From NCBI RefSeq assembly GCF_003696315.1, contig NZ_RFFN01000010.1:1-64000 (forward strand): a DNA stretch of 64,000 nt, read 5' to 3'. Under the pieces are notes generated by a model. It was not told the DNA's origin. It ran no database searches and saw only the letters and a program-made list of their open reading frames with translations. Shown here piece by piece: positions 28,524-37,007 of this stretch; the first letter of the stretch is position 1, and each line of letters opens with the position of its first letter. The DNA is from Pseudomonas songnenensis (GTDB lineage: Bacteria; Pseudomonadota; Gammaproteobacteria; Pseudomonadales; Pseudomonadaceae). The position numbers and the translations under genes are program-made.

Positions 28524-29615
28524 ATGCTTCGTCTGCTGCTTGTGCTGACCCTTTCCCTCGCTGCTTCGGTCCAGGCTGCCCAGGCCATCGACCCGGCCGT
28601 GTTCATGGCGCTCGAGCGAGCGCAGACCGCGCAGAGCAAGGGCGACTATGCGGCTGCACGCAAGGCGCTTGAAGGCGCAAGCGCCAAGCCGGGGAGCAAC
28701 GAAGAGGCCTTGCTCTGGCGCAGCCGGGGCTACCTGGCCTGGGCCGAAGGCAACAACAGGCAGGCGCTGGAGTGGCTGGACAAGGCCGTGGCCAGTGGCA
28801 AGCTGGACGAGCAACTGCTGGCCGGCGAGCGCCTCAATCTGGCACGCCTGAACCTGGTCGAGGGGCGCTATGCCAAGGTCGTCAGCCTGCTGGGCTCGGC
28901 CAATCAGGCCGACGAGGAGGTCCTGCAGATGCTCGTGCAGGCCTATCAGGGGCTTGGCCAGCATGCCAAGGCCCTGCCGCTGGCCGAGCGTTACGTGCAG
29001 GCCAATCCGAAAGCCGGCGATACCTGGCTGCAGTTCCTGGTCGCTGGTAATGCGGAGCTTAAGCGCTATCAAGCGGCTGAAGGCTGGCAGAAGAAGCTGT
29101 TGCTGCGCCATCCCGATCAGGCCAAGGCCTGGCGTCAGCTGGCCGGTTTGCAGCAGCTGGCTGGTGCCGAGGATCGCGCGCTGGCAACGCTGCGCGCGGC
29201 GCATGCAAAGGGCTTGCGTTTCAGCGAAGCGGAACTGGATAACCTAGTCGCTCTTGCCAGTGCTGCAGGCCAGCCCTGGCAAGGTGCCAAACTGCTCGAA
29301 GGGATGTTGGCGTCACACTTGCTTTCCGGCAATGCAGCCCGTCAGGAGCGCATGGGCATGCTCTGGTGGCAGGCGCGGGAGCGTACCGAAGCCGCCAAGA
29401 TCTATCGGCAGCTGGCGACCCAGACCGGCAGCGCAAAGTTCTGGATGAATGTCGCACAGCTCGAGCTGGAACAGGCCCGCTGGCAGGCCGGGCTCGAAGC
29501 GCTGAAGCAGGCCGAGCGCGCTGGTGCGGAGCGTCGTCGGGTGCGTGAATGGCGCGAATGGGCCGAAGGCGAGCTCAGCTTCGAGCGCGAGAAGCAGATC
29601 GCCAGCGCGCACTGA
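28524..29615 (+). CDS. Tetratricopeptide-repeat protein of the TonB operon
   Basis: A 363-residue protein with a signal peptide (MLRLLLVLTLSLAASVQAAQA) and several TPR-like helix pairs from about residue 30 to 350, with Ala/Leu/Gly patterns such as ALLWRSRGYLAWAEGNNRQALEWLDKA. TPR proteins often end TonB2-type operons and probably organise periplasmic partners. The ATG at 28524 follows AAGGAG and lies one base after the tonB stop. A longer frame from 28266 overlaps tonB and is rejected. Confidence 0.82.
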   Translation: MLRLLLVLTLSLAASVQAAQAIDPAVFMALERAQTAQSKGDYAAARKALEGASAKPGSNEEALLWRSRGYLAWAEGNNRQALEWLDKAVASGKLDEQLLAGERLNLARLNLVEGRYAKVVSLLGSANQADEEVLQMLVQAYQGLGQHAKALPLAERYVQANPKAGDTWLQFLVAGNAELKRYQAAEGWQKKLLLRHPDQAKAWRQLAGLQQLAGAEDRALATLRAAHAKGLRFSEAELDNLVALASAAGQPWQGAKLLEGMLASHLLSGNAARQERMGMLWWQARERTEAAKIYRQLATQTGSAKFWMNVAQLELEQARWQAGLEALKQAERAGAERRRVREWREWAEGELSFEREKQIASAH

Positions 29616-29660
29616 TCAGACTGGCAAAATGTAATCGCCGCCGCGTTGGTCGGCTGGCGA

Positions 29661-30185
29661 TCACTGCAACTCGTAGGGATAGATCTTCTGCGCCTGCATG
29701 CGGTAGCCGGCCTCTGCCAGCTCGCTGCTGGCATGCTCGACGCGCATGGGCCCCTCGATCCAGAACGGCTCGTACAGTGCTTCCACCCGCACGCCCAGTT
29801 CGCTGGTGGCATGCACGATCTGGTTGGACGGCGGTGGTGGCACATGGATGCAGGCGCCGAAATACGGCACCAGCAGGAACTCGATGACGCGCCCTTCGTC
29901 GGTCATGTCCAGCGGCACGATATAGCCTGGCAACTTCACCATCTGCCCATCAAGCGCCTCAACCACCGGCGCGGCCGGCGACTGCTGCGCCGCGGCAGGG
30001 CCGGCCTCGGCGGCGAGCGCATCGGCCAGCTGCGACATGTCATGTATCGCCAGCGGCGGTGGCGGCGGAGGGGCTCCTTCCGGGATCAGCTCCGACCATT
30101 GCAGCAGGCGGACTTCGGCCGCGTGCAGCGGCAGCGCGCAGGCCAGGAGCAGGACGAACAGCAGGCGTGGCATGGGCTTCCTCAT
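29661..30185 (-). CDS. DUF3299 exported protein of the zinc ABC operon
   Basis: A 174-residue protein with a signal peptide (about residues 1-22), a run of six prolines (EGAPPPPPPLAI) and the DUF3299 core VKLPGYIVPLDMTDEGRVIEFLLVPYFGACIHVPPPPSNQIVH. It starts at MRKPMPRLLF, overlapping the permease stop by 4 bp (ATGA). An upstream in-frame Met at 30290 lies in the permease gene. It is the last gene of the putative zinc operon, and its role is unknown. Confidence 0.78.
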   Translation of the reverse strand: MRKPMPRLLFVLLLACALPLHAAEVRLLQWSELIPEGAPPPPPPLAIHDMSQLADALAAEAGPAAAQQSPAAPVVEALDGQMVKLPGYIVPLDMTDEGRVIEFLLVPYFGACIHVPPPPSNQIVHATSELGVRVEALYEPFWIEGPMRVEHASSELAEAGYRMQAQKIYPYELQ

Positions 30186-31447
30186 AGTCGGATCGACAGG
30201 CCATCGGCCAGCGATTGGCGATAGGCCCGCCAGGCCGGCACGCTGCCCATCAGCAGTGCGGCCAGCAGGATAGCGCCGAGCAGGCTCCACTCATAGGCGC
30301 TCGGCCAGGCCAGCGGCAGGTAAAGTCCGTAAAGGCTCTGCAGCGGTGACTGCGCCACGGCGATGCCGAGATAGAGCAGGGCCAGACCCAGCAGTGTTCC
30401 AGCCAACGCCAGGCCGAACGCCTCGATGATCAGCAGCGCGGCGATGTGCCAGGGGCGAGCACCCACCGAGCGCAGGATCGCCATCTCGCGGCGGCGTTCG
30501 TTCAGGCTGGTCAGGATCGCCGTGAGCATGCCGATCAGGCCGGTCAGCACGACGAACAGTGAAACCACGAACAGCGCCTTCTCGGCCGTACCCATCAGGC
30601 TCCACAGTTCCTGCAGCGCGACGCCGGGCAGAATCGCCAGCAGCGGCTCGCCGCGGTACTCGTTGATTTCCCGCTGCAGGGTGAATGTCGCGATCTTGCT
30701 GTTGAGGCCGAGCAGGAACGCCGTGATCTGCTGTGGCTGAAGATCGAGTTCCCGCGCCTGCTCCGCATCGATACGCGCCGCGCCGCGGGCCGGCATGCCG
30801 TTTTGCCAATCGACATGCAACGCTTCCATGCCTTCAAGGCTGATGTGCAGCGTGCGGTCGACCGGTGTGCCGGTGCGCTGCAGCACGCCGACCACACGGA
30901 AGGGCTTGTCGTCGTGCTGCACCAGGCTGACCCGGGCAACGCCATGGGCGAGAACGATGCTGTCTTCGAGCTGGTAGCCCAGCGCGCTGGCCACTTCGGC
31001 ACCCAGTACCACCTCGAACGGGTCGCTTTCGAAGGCGCGGCCTTCGGCCAGCTGCAGCGGCTGTTTGCGGCCGTAGCGGTAGTGCTCGAAATAGCCGGCG
31101 CTGGTGCCCATCACGCGATAGCCACGATGGGAATCGCCGAGGGAAATCGGGATTGCCCAGGCGACCCGTGGGTGCTCGGCGAAGCGTTGGTAACTGTCCC
31201 AGCGAATATTGTTGGTTGCATTGCCGATGCGGAACACCGAGTACAGCAGCAGGTTTACCGAACCGGAACGGGCGCCGACCACCAGATCGGTACCGCTGAT
31301 GGTGTTGGCGAAGCTGGCGCGGGTTTCATTGCGCACCCGTTCGACGGCAAGCAGCAGGCACACCGACAGCGCGATGGCGAAGACGGTCAGCAGGGCGGTG
31401 AAGCGGCGATTGTTCAGGCTCGCCAGGGCCAGGCGCAGGAGATACAT
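30182..31447 (-). CDS. FtsX/MacB-type ABC transporter permease
   Basis: A 421-residue protein with one N-terminal TM segment (about 15-35), a large periplasmic region (about 40-280) and three C-terminal TM segments (about 285-310, 335-365, 390-410). This is the FtsX/LolC-type layout. The cytoplasmic coupling segment LNERRREMAILRSVGARPWHIAALLI is typical. It pairs with the ATPase upstream (3-bp gap). In P. aeruginosa the similar cluster responds to zinc starvation. Confidence 0.88.
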   Translation of the reverse strand: MYLLRLALASLNNRRFTALLTVFAIALSVCLLLAVERVRNETRASFANTISGTDLVVGARSGSVNLLLYSVFRIGNATNNIRWDSYQRFAEHPRVAWAIPISLGDSHRGYRVMGTSAGYFEHYRYGRKQPLQLAEGRAFESDPFEVVLGAEVASALGYQLEDSIVLAHGVARVSLVQHDDKPFRVVGVLQRTGTPVDRTLHISLEGMEALHVDWQNGMPARGAARIDAEQARELDLQPQQITAFLLGLNSKIATFTLQREINEYRGEPLLAILPGVALQELWSLMGTAEKALFVVSLFVVLTGLIGMLTAILTSLNERRREMAILRSVGARPWHIAALLIIEAFGLALAGTLLGLALLYLGIAVAQSPLQSLYGLYLPLAWPSAYEWSLLGAILLAALLMGSVPAWRAYRQSLADGLSIRL

Positions 31448-31450
31448 CGC

Positions 31451-32158
31451 TCAGCACTCCGGCGCGCGTGCGGCGCGATTGAGATCGGCCAGCGACAGGC
31501 TGCGGTCGAACAGCGGTGCGAGACTCTGATCATGACTGACGAACAGCAGGCTGGCGCCCGCCGCCCGGCATTCGGAAAACAGCAGCTGCAGGAAGGCTTC
31601 GCGGCTGTCCGCATCCAGTGCCGAGGTCGGTTCGTCGGCGATGACCAGCTCGGGCTGGCCGATCAGCGCTCGGGCGGCGGCCACGCGCTGCTGCTGTCCG
31701 ATGGACAGCGCGTCGGCCCGCCGCTCGAACAGCTCCGGTGCCAGCCCCAGGTGCTCCAGCAGGCTCGCCGCCGCGGCATCGGTGCTGCCGTGACGCTTGC
31801 GCGCACGTTCGGCACGCAGCCGCGAAAAATGGCAGGGCAGACCGACGTTTTCACGCACCGATAGAAAAGGCAGCAGGTTGAACTGCTGGAAGATGTAGCC
31901 GGTGTGATCGACGCGGAAGCGATCCCGGGCACCGGCCGAAAGGCGGCCAAGATCATGGTCGAGCAGGCGCACGCTGCCGCGCGCGGCCTTCTGCACGCCG
32001 CCGATCAGGCCGAGCAGGGTGGTCTTGCCGCTGCCCGAGGGGCCTTTGAGAAACAGGCTCTCACCGCGTTCAAGGCGAAAGCAGGGGATGTCCAGCAGCT
32101 CGGCCTGGCGTGGCCAGGCGAAGCCGAGGTTGTCGATTGCGAGGAGTGGAACGGTCAT
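31451..32158 (-). CDS. ABC transporter ATP-binding protein (LolD/MacB-like)
   Basis: A 235-residue ATPase with Walker A GPSGSGKTTLLG (about residues 39-50), Q-loop at FQQFNLL, signature LSIGQQQRVAAARAL and Walker B LVIADEPTSALD, followed by the switch His (SHDQSL). The signature Ser-Ile-Gly replaces the usual Ser-Gly-Gly, a mild variation. It should power the permease encoded just downstream. Confidence 0.92.
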   Translation of the reverse strand: MTVPLLAIDNLGFAWPRQAELLDIPCFRLERGESLFLKGPSGSGKTTLLGLIGGVQKAARGSVRLLDHDLGRLSAGARDRFRVDHTGYIFQQFNLLPFLSVRENVGLPCHFSRLRAERARKRHGSTDAAAASLLEHLGLAPELFERRADALSIGQQQRVAAARALIGQPELVIADEPTSALDADSREAFLQLLFSECRAAGASLLFVSHDQSLAPLFDRSLSLADLNRAARAPEC

Positions 32159-32175
32159 CGGTGTCCAGTGCTGAT

Positions 32176-32793
32176 TCAGAAGGGCAGCTGCGCGCGCGCG
32201 GGGGTCAGTTCTGCGCCCTGTTGGCCGTTGGGGCCGATCAGTTGTACCTGAATCTTCTCCATACCGGGGAAGCGTTCGAACAGGCCCTTCAGATCCAAGG
32301 CCTGCAGCGCGTCAGGTTTGCTGCAGTCGAACTGGTAGTGCGCTTCGATATCGCTATGGCCACCGGCTTCGTGGTCGTCGTGATCGTGCTTATGCTCCTG
32401 CTTGTGAGCATGTTCATCACCGCGCTGATAGCCCGCATGGGCCGAGCCGAGCAGGTCGCCGGCAAACTGCTGTTCACTCACGCTGCAGCCAGCTGCCGCC
32501 GGCAGGCCGAACAGCGCCAGGGGTTGTTCCAGTTGCGAGCGGGCGCTGGCGATCTTCGCCTCATCCGCTGCATTGGCCGGTGCGTGCTCGAAACCCAGCA
32601 GATTCATCGCCGGGCTGATCAGCTCCAGTTCCAGCCGATTACCGTCCAGTGCCGCATTCAGCCGCGCCGAGCCATGTTCATGTGCGCTCAGGCTGGAGGC
32701 CTCTTCATGCTTATGATGATGGTGTTCTTCCTGGGCGTGGCTGGAGGTCAGAGGCAGCAGAAGCACAGGCACGGCAAGCAGTAGGTGGCGCAT
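32176..32793 (-). CDS. DUF2796 histidine-rich exported protein, likely zinc-related
   Basis: A 205-residue protein with a signal peptide (MRHLLLAVPVLLLPLTSSHA). A His cluster begins the mature protein (QEEHHHHKHEE) and a second lies near residue 125-145 (DEHAHKQEHKHDHDDHEAGGHSD). Both suggest metal binding. The conserved DUF2796 pieces SAHEHGSARLNAALDGNRLELELISPAMNLLGFEH and AHYQFDC are present. I use MRHLL, with GGAG seven bases upstream. It is the first gene of the operon behind a Zur box, consistent with periplasmic zinc scavenging. Confidence 0.82.
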   Translation of the reverse strand: MRHLLLAVPVLLLPLTSSHAQEEHHHHKHEEASSLSAHEHGSARLNAALDGNRLELELISPAMNLLGFEHAPANAADEAKIASARSQLEQPLALFGLPAAAGCSVSEQQFAGDLLGSAHAGYQRGDEHAHKQEHKHDHDDHEAGGHSDIEAHYQFDCSKPDALQALDLKGLFERFPGMEKIQVQLIGPNGQQGAELTPARAQLPF

Positions 32794-32814
32794 GGTCAGC
32801 TCCATTCGAAGGGG

Positions 32815-32829
32815 TGTTACCTTATAACA
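32815..32829. promoter_or_regulatory. Zur box (zinc-responsive operator)
   Basis: The 15-bp palindrome tgttaccttataaca agrees with the proteobacterial Zur core TGTTATA-N-TATAACA at 12 of 14 positions. It lies 22 bp before the start of the His-rich DUF2796 gene, so bound Zur would block transcription of the zinc operon when zinc is ample. It is also 70 bp before the divergent gene at 32899. Confidence 0.75.
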
Positions 32830-32898
32830 ACTTTGCTGCGCCGCTGGCCAGTCCGTTGCCGTCATGTGAGCATGAGTGCATCAATCAGGAGGCGCAGC

Positions 32899-33249
32899 AT
32901 GATTCGAATTCGCGGACGTATAGGCGATTGGCCGGTCGATCTTGAAATCGAGCTTGGTGAGCGGGACTGGTCGCAGCTGGCCCGTGGCTTTGCCGATGTC
33001 GGCGTGGTGGCCGGCGGCGCTCCGGCGACCGCAGCGCCGCCCGTAGATGCGCTGTGGCACAGCGCTCGCGAGCGTTTGCGCTGCGCTGGCAAGTTGGACG
33101 GCCCCGAGCTGCTCGCCGAACTGGAAGCCCTGACCGGGAACGCGCAGCTGGCCAAGCGGCTGCTGGTGCGGTTGCGTCATTGCGACGACGTGAAGGTGGA
33201 GCACGGTGCCGACTCGCCCTGCTACCACTGGATCGGCGAGCCGTCCTGA
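32899..33249 (+). CDS. Conserved hypothetical protein
   Basis: A 116-residue soluble protein, MIRIRGRIGDWPVDLEIEL, with a strong AGGAGG site six bases upstream. I do not recognise a domain. It is mostly helical in the second half (ALWHSARERLRCAGKLDGPELLAELEALTGNAQLAKRLLVRLRHCDDV) and has no signal peptide. It is divergent from the zinc operon and next to ybbN, an arrangement that looks conserved in Pseudomonas. Longer in-frame starts from 32785 lack a ribosome-binding site. Confidence 0.75.
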   Translation: MIRIRGRIGDWPVDLEIELGERDWSQLARGFADVGVVAGGAPATAAPPVDALWHSARERLRCAGKLDGPELLAELEALTGNAQLAKRLLVRLRHCDDVKVEHGADSPCYHWIGEPS

Positions 33250-33274
33250 ACGGCTCGCCTGCTGTCGCGAACGA

Positions 33275-34144
33275 TCAGTAGATCGCCTGATAGAGCTTGC
33301 GGCGGTACAGCGTCACCAGCGGATGGTCGTTACCCAGCAGCTCGAAGACCTGCAGCAGCGTCTTGTGCGGCTGCCCGTCGGCATAGTTGCGATTGCGCAC
33401 GAACAGCTTGAGCAGGCCGTCGAGCGCCGCCTCGTACTGCTGGCGAGCCAGCTGCTGGATGGCGAGCTGATAAGCCGCTTCATCGTCCTCGCCGTTTTGT
33501 GCCAGCCGACTCTTCAGCGTTGCCACCTCGGGCAGGTCATTGGCCTGGCGCAGGAACGTCAGTTGCGCGCGCGCACCGGCCAGCGCCTGCTTGTGCTCGT
33601 CCCCCTTCACGGCATTGAGCACGGTTTCCGCCTCGGCCAGCTCGCCGCGTTCGGCCAGGCAGCGCGCATAGAGGATCAGGCCGGCGGCGTTCTCGTTGTC
33701 CTCGCTGAGCAGCTGTTGCAGCTGCGCCTCTGCTTCGGCGAAACGGCCTTCGGCGAAGGCCGCGTGGGCGCTTTCCAGCAGGTTGCCCTGCGGTGTCGCC
33801 GGCGGCTGTACATGGGGTTCGAGCATGGCGCGAATCGCGGATTCGGGCTGCGCACCGGCAAAGCCGTCCACCGGCTGACCATCCTTGAACAGCACCACGG
33901 TCGGCAGGCTGCGAATACCGAAGCGGGCGACGACCTCCTGCTCGATATCGCAGTTGACCTTGGCCAGCAGCAGCTCGCCCTGATACTCCTCGGCGATCTT
34001 CGCCAGCAACGGCATGAGCGCCTTGCACGGCGCACACCATTCGGCCCAGAAGTCGACCAGTACCGGCTTGTGAAACGAGTTCTCGAGCACCAGCTGTTCG
34101 AAGCTGGCGGTGGTGACATCGAAGATATAGGGCGTCTGGCTCAT
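33275..34144 (-). CDS. ybbN: Thioredoxin-like co-chaperone YbbN/CnoX
   Basis: A 289-residue protein with an N-terminal thioredoxin domain (1 to about 110), active site Trp-Cys37-Ala-Pro-Cys40, then TPR-like helices (about 120-285). This is the YbbN/CnoX layout. CnoX protects oxidatively stressed proteins and passes them to GroEL or DnaK. Unlike E. coli CnoX, which has lost one Cys, both Cys are present here, so thiol-disulphide activity is possible. I start at MSQTPYIFDV. The frame continues open far upstream on the antisense strand of yedE, which is not coding. Confidence 0.9.
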   Translation of the reverse strand: MSQTPYIFDVTTASFEQLVLENSFHKPVLVDFWAEWCAPCKALMPLLAKIAEEYQGELLLAKVNCDIEQEVVARFGIRSLPTVVLFKDGQPVDGFAGAQPESAIRAMLEPHVQPPATPQGNLLESAHAAFAEGRFAEAEAQLQQLLSEDNENAAGLILYARCLAERGELAEAETVLNAVKGDEHKQALAGARAQLTFLRQANDLPEVATLKSRLAQNGEDDEAAYQLAIQQLARQQYEAALDGLLKLFVRNRNYADGQPHKTLLQVFELLGNDHPLVTLYRRKLYQAIY

Positions 34145-34351
34145 CGGGATTCTCGTGGGCGACGAATGACTGAAAGGCTGTGCATGGTATGTGGGGGCGC
34201 TCGCCACGGGAAGCAAGGGCTCGCATGGTGGTTGCCATTGGTCTATGGTTGCGCCCGCCAGGTTGCGCAGGCGTCTTGTCGGCGCATCGTGGCGCAACCC
34301 TTTTCCTAGACCGGTGCGGCGTTTGCAGTCGCGCGTCATAAGGAGCTTCAC

Positions 34352-35578
34352 ATGTCCGTTCTCTCCGACTTCCGGGAGCGCTATCTCGTGCGCTTCTGGT
34401 CGCCGCTGCCCGCGCTTGTCGCGCTGGGCGTCGCTTCCGCCTACTACTTCGCCATCACCGGGACCTTCTGGGCCGTCACCGGCGAGTTCACCCGCTGGGG
34501 TGGACACGTCATTTCCTGGTTCGGCTACACCCCGCAGGAGTGGAGCTATTTCAAGCTGATCGGCCTGGCCGGTACGCCGCTCGATCGCATCGACGGCGTG
34601 ATGATCATCGGTATGTTGCTTGGCGCACTGTGCGCGGCACTGTGGGCGAACAACGTCAGCCTGCGCTGGCCGACCAGCAAGCGCCGCCTGTTGCAGGGGC
34701 TGATCGGCGGCATCATCGCCGGCTTCGGCGCGCGTCTGGCCATGGGTTGCAACCTGGCGGCCTTCTTCACCGGCATTCCGATGTTCTCGCTGCATGCCTG
34801 GGCCTTCATGCTGGCCACCGTGGGCGGCGCCTGGGTCGGCGTGAAGATCTGCCTGCTGCCCTGGCTGCGCACGCCGCTGAAGGTCGGTAGCCAGGCCAGT
34901 TCGCTGTTCGGTGACGTGGAAGGCACGCGGCGGCGGGCAGCCGTGCAGGCGAAGATCGGGACGGCGGTGGCGGTGCTGGCCATCGCATTCGCTGCCTGGC
35001 GCTTCGATGCCTCGCTGGTGCTGGGCATGGCGGTGCTGTTCGGCCTGCTGTTCGGCGGGCTGATCGAGCGGGCGCAGATCTGCTTCACCAGTGCTGCCCG
35101 CGACCTCTGGACCACCGGCCGAACCCGTGCGGCCTACGGCATCCTGCTCGGCATGGCCGTGGCCTGCGTCGGTACGTTCGGTGCCATCGCGCTGGGGGCA
35201 AGTCCGAAGATTTTCTGGATGGGGCCGAACGCGATTCTCGGCGGCGTGCTGTTCGGCATCGGCATTGTCGTCGCCGGTGGCTGCGAAACCGGCTGGATGT
35301 ATCGCGCCATGGAAGGGCAGGTGCACTTCTGGGTGGTCGGCGTCGGCAACGTCATCGGCGGCACGCTGGTGGCGGTGTACTGGGACCAGCTCGGCACGTC
35401 GCTGGCGCTGCCCTATCCGAAGATCAATCTGCTGGAGAGCTTCGGCCCGGCCAGCGGATTGCTGCTGACCTTTGCCGGCCTGGCCGTCGCCATGCTGCTG
35501 GTGCACCTCAACGCACGTCGTTTCCAACCGAAAAGGAGTCCTGCCCGTGAGCCAGGCCAAACCGAATCTCTCGCTTGA
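34352..35578 (+). CDS. yedE: YedE-type sulphur/selenium transport membrane protein
   Basis: A 408-residue protein closely resembling E. coli YedE over its whole length, including ITGTFWAVTGEFTRWGG (about 35-51), IIAGFGARLAMGCNLAAFFTGIP, ERAQICFTSAARDLWTTGR and GGCETGWMYRAMEGQVH. About nine to ten TM segments are visible. The YeeE/YedE family carries thiosulphate or other reduced sulphur or selenium species through Cys relay sites. The three conserved Cys motifs are present. It is followed by yedF, with overlapping reading frames. Confidence 0.9.
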   Translation: MSVLSDFRERYLVRFWSPLPALVALGVASAYYFAITGTFWAVTGEFTRWGGHVISWFGYTPQEWSYFKLIGLAGTPLDRIDGVMIIGMLLGALCAALWANNVSLRWPTSKRRLLQGLIGGIIAGFGARLAMGCNLAAFFTGIPMFSLHAWAFMLATVGGAWVGVKICLLPWLRTPLKVGSQASSLFGDVEGTRRRAAVQAKIGTAVAVLAIAFAAWRFDASLVLGMAVLFGLLFGGLIERAQICFTSAARDLWTTGRTRAAYGILLGMAVACVGTFGAIALGASPKIFWMGPNAILGGVLFGIGIVVAGGCETGWMYRAMEGQVHFWVVGVGNVIGGTLVAVYWDQLGTSLALPYPKINLLESFGPASGLLLTFAGLAVAMLLVHLNARRFQPKRSPAREPGQTESLA

Positions 35579-35786
35579 TCTGCGTGGCGAGCACTGCCCG
35601 TACAACGCCATCGCTACGCTGGAAACCCTGGCGACCATGCAGCCTGGGCAGTTGCTGGAAGTGGTGACGGACTGTTCGCAATCGGTGCACGGCATTCCCG
35701 AGGACGCCACGGCCAAGGGTTACAACTGCCTGGCGGTGGAGCAGCACGGTCCGCTGTTCCGCTTTCTCATCGAAGTGCCGCGCTGA
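35547..35786 (+). CDS. yedF: YedF, TusA-like sulphurtransferase-family protein
   Basis: A 79-residue TusA-fold protein starting at GTG (MSQAKPNLSLDLRGEHCPYN), with AAGGAG nine bases upstream. It overlaps the end of yedE by 32 bp. The conserved active-site Cys (position 16) is in HCPYN. The usual CPxP second proline is Asn here. The remainder (ATLETLATMQPGQLLEVVTDCSQSVHGIPEDATAKGY) matches YedF. It probably takes sulphur or selenium from the YedE channel. Confidence 0.9.
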   Translation: MSQAKPNLSLDLRGEHCPYNAIATLETLATMQPGQLLEVVTDCSQSVHGIPEDATAKGYNCLAVEQHGPLFRFLIEVPR

Positions 35787-35816
35787 GCGGCAGCGCCATA
35801 TCAACCTAGCCGGCTG

Positions 35817-36338
35817 CTATGGCGCCGACAGCGGCCAACTGCCCAGTTCGTCGTAGTGCACACCGTCCTCGGCATTGCGCGAGCGGTAGAGCACGAAGCG
35901 GTCGGCGTACCAGTTGAAATCCGGTGACGGTTTCTGCGGCCGGCTCCGGGCCTGGCGGCTCAGCGTCAGGTGCGGCAGGAAGGGCCGGCTGTCGAGCACC
36001 ACGCCGAGCGCGGCCAGATGCTCGGCAAGGGTTGCGACCAGCTTCGGCAGGGCCTGCGGCGTCGTGCTCGGTTGCAGGCAGATGAAGCCCTTGCCGATGG
36101 TGGTCAGCCGGTCCAGCCGGAGGTCGAATGCCGTCCCCTCGATGCCTGATGCCATGGTCAGCAGTGCCTCCAGCCGCTCCTTCGGCTGGGCACCGAGAAA
36201 GGCCAGGGTCATGTGCAGATTGGCTTCGGCCACCGGGCGCCCGTCGAGTGCCTGGCCGTCACGCCAGGCGCAGATGGCCGTCGCCTGCTCGGGCGGGCAG
36301 GGCAGGGCGAAGAACAGGCGCAGACTTTCCTCGCTCAT
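35817..36338 (-). CDS. thpR: RNA 2',3'-cyclic phosphodiesterase (LigT/ThpR)
   Basis: A 173-residue 2H phosphoesterase. The two catalytic HxT motifs are His42-Met-Thr (NLHMTLAFLG) and His123-Leu-Thr (FLPHLTLSR). The family hydrolyses 2',3'-cyclic phosphate ends of RNA and was first known as a tRNA ligase in vitro. The N-terminal RLFFALPCP is also standard. It sits in an apparent run of minus-strand genes after the lipoprotein and methyltransferase. Confidence 0.92.
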   Translation of the reverse strand: MSEESLRLFFALPCPPEQATAICAWRDGQALDGRPVAEANLHMTLAFLGAQPKERLEALLTMASGIEGTAFDLRLDRLTTIGKGFICLQPSTTPQALPKLVATLAEHLAALGVVLDSRPFLPHLTLSRQARSRPQKPSPDFNWYADRFVLYRSRNAEDGVHYDELGSWPLSAP

Positions 36339-36353
36339 GGTGTCTCCGTATGG

Positions 36354-37007
36354 CTAGCGTGTCGCGTGGTAGAGGCTCACCTGGCGAAACTCCGCAGGCT
36401 CCGCCAGATCTGGCCAGGTGCAGGCATCCAGCACGCCCAGGCGCCGATACAGCGGATGGGCGAAGTCCCGCACGCGGGAGTCGGCCACCAGTGCTTCCCG
36501 GCCGCGGCTGAGAAACTGGTCCAGCAGCGGCAGGTTGGCGCGGTCATAGAGCACGTCCGCGACGAGGATCAGATCGTAGCGATCCGCTTCGCCGAAGAAG
36601 TCCCGCGAATAGCGTAGCTCGACCCCGTTGAGCGCGGCGTTTGCCCGGCAGGCCGCGAGCGCTAGCGGGTCCAGGTCGCAGGCCACCACCTCGGCGGCGC
36701 CTGCCTTGGCCGCGGCGATGGCGGCGACGCCGGAACCCGTGCCGAAATCCAGCACGCGCTTGCCACGCACCCACTCCGGGCGTTCGGCCAGCCAGCGGGC
36801 CAGGACCAGCCCGCTGGCCCAGCAGAAGCACCAATAGGGTGGCTCGTCGAGAATGCGCCGGGTTTCCTCGGTGCTGAAGGCGCGATCCATGTTGGCCGCA
36901 TCGATCAGCCAGAGACGCAGCTCGGTGTCCGGCAGCGTTTCGGCGACCAGGCGGGCATCGCCCAGTAGTTCGTGCAGCGCGGCCTGCAGCTGCGCCGGTG
37001 CGCTCAC
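36354..37007 (-). CDS. Class I SAM-dependent methyltransferase
   Basis: A 217-residue methyltransferase with the SAM-binding motif [20 protein letters not shown] (about residues 86-105) and acidic motif ACDLDPLAL, then [11 protein letters not shown]. The pattern resembles the ETFB-lysine/PrmA-like protein methyltransferases. The substrate cannot be told. It starts with GTG, overlapping the stop of the upstream lipoprotein gene by 4 bp (GTGA). Confidence 0.82.
   Translation of the reverse strand: MSAPAQLQAALHELLGDARLVAETLPDTELRLWLIDAANMDRAFSTEETRRILDEPPYWCFCWASGLVLARWLAERPEWVRGKRVLDFGTGSGVAAIAAAKAGAAEVVACDLDPLALAACRANAALNGVELRYSRDFFGEADRYDLILVADVLYDRANLPLLDQFLSRGREALVADSRVRDFAHPLYRRLGVLDACTWPDLAEPAEFRQVSLYHATR

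Noticed and set aside
33275..35716. An 813-codon minus-strand frame covering ybbN and the whole antisense of yedE
   Set aside because: Only the 289-residue C-terminal part is YbbN. The remainder is Arg/Gln/His/Asp-rich antisense of a real membrane-protein gene, a high-G+C artefact.
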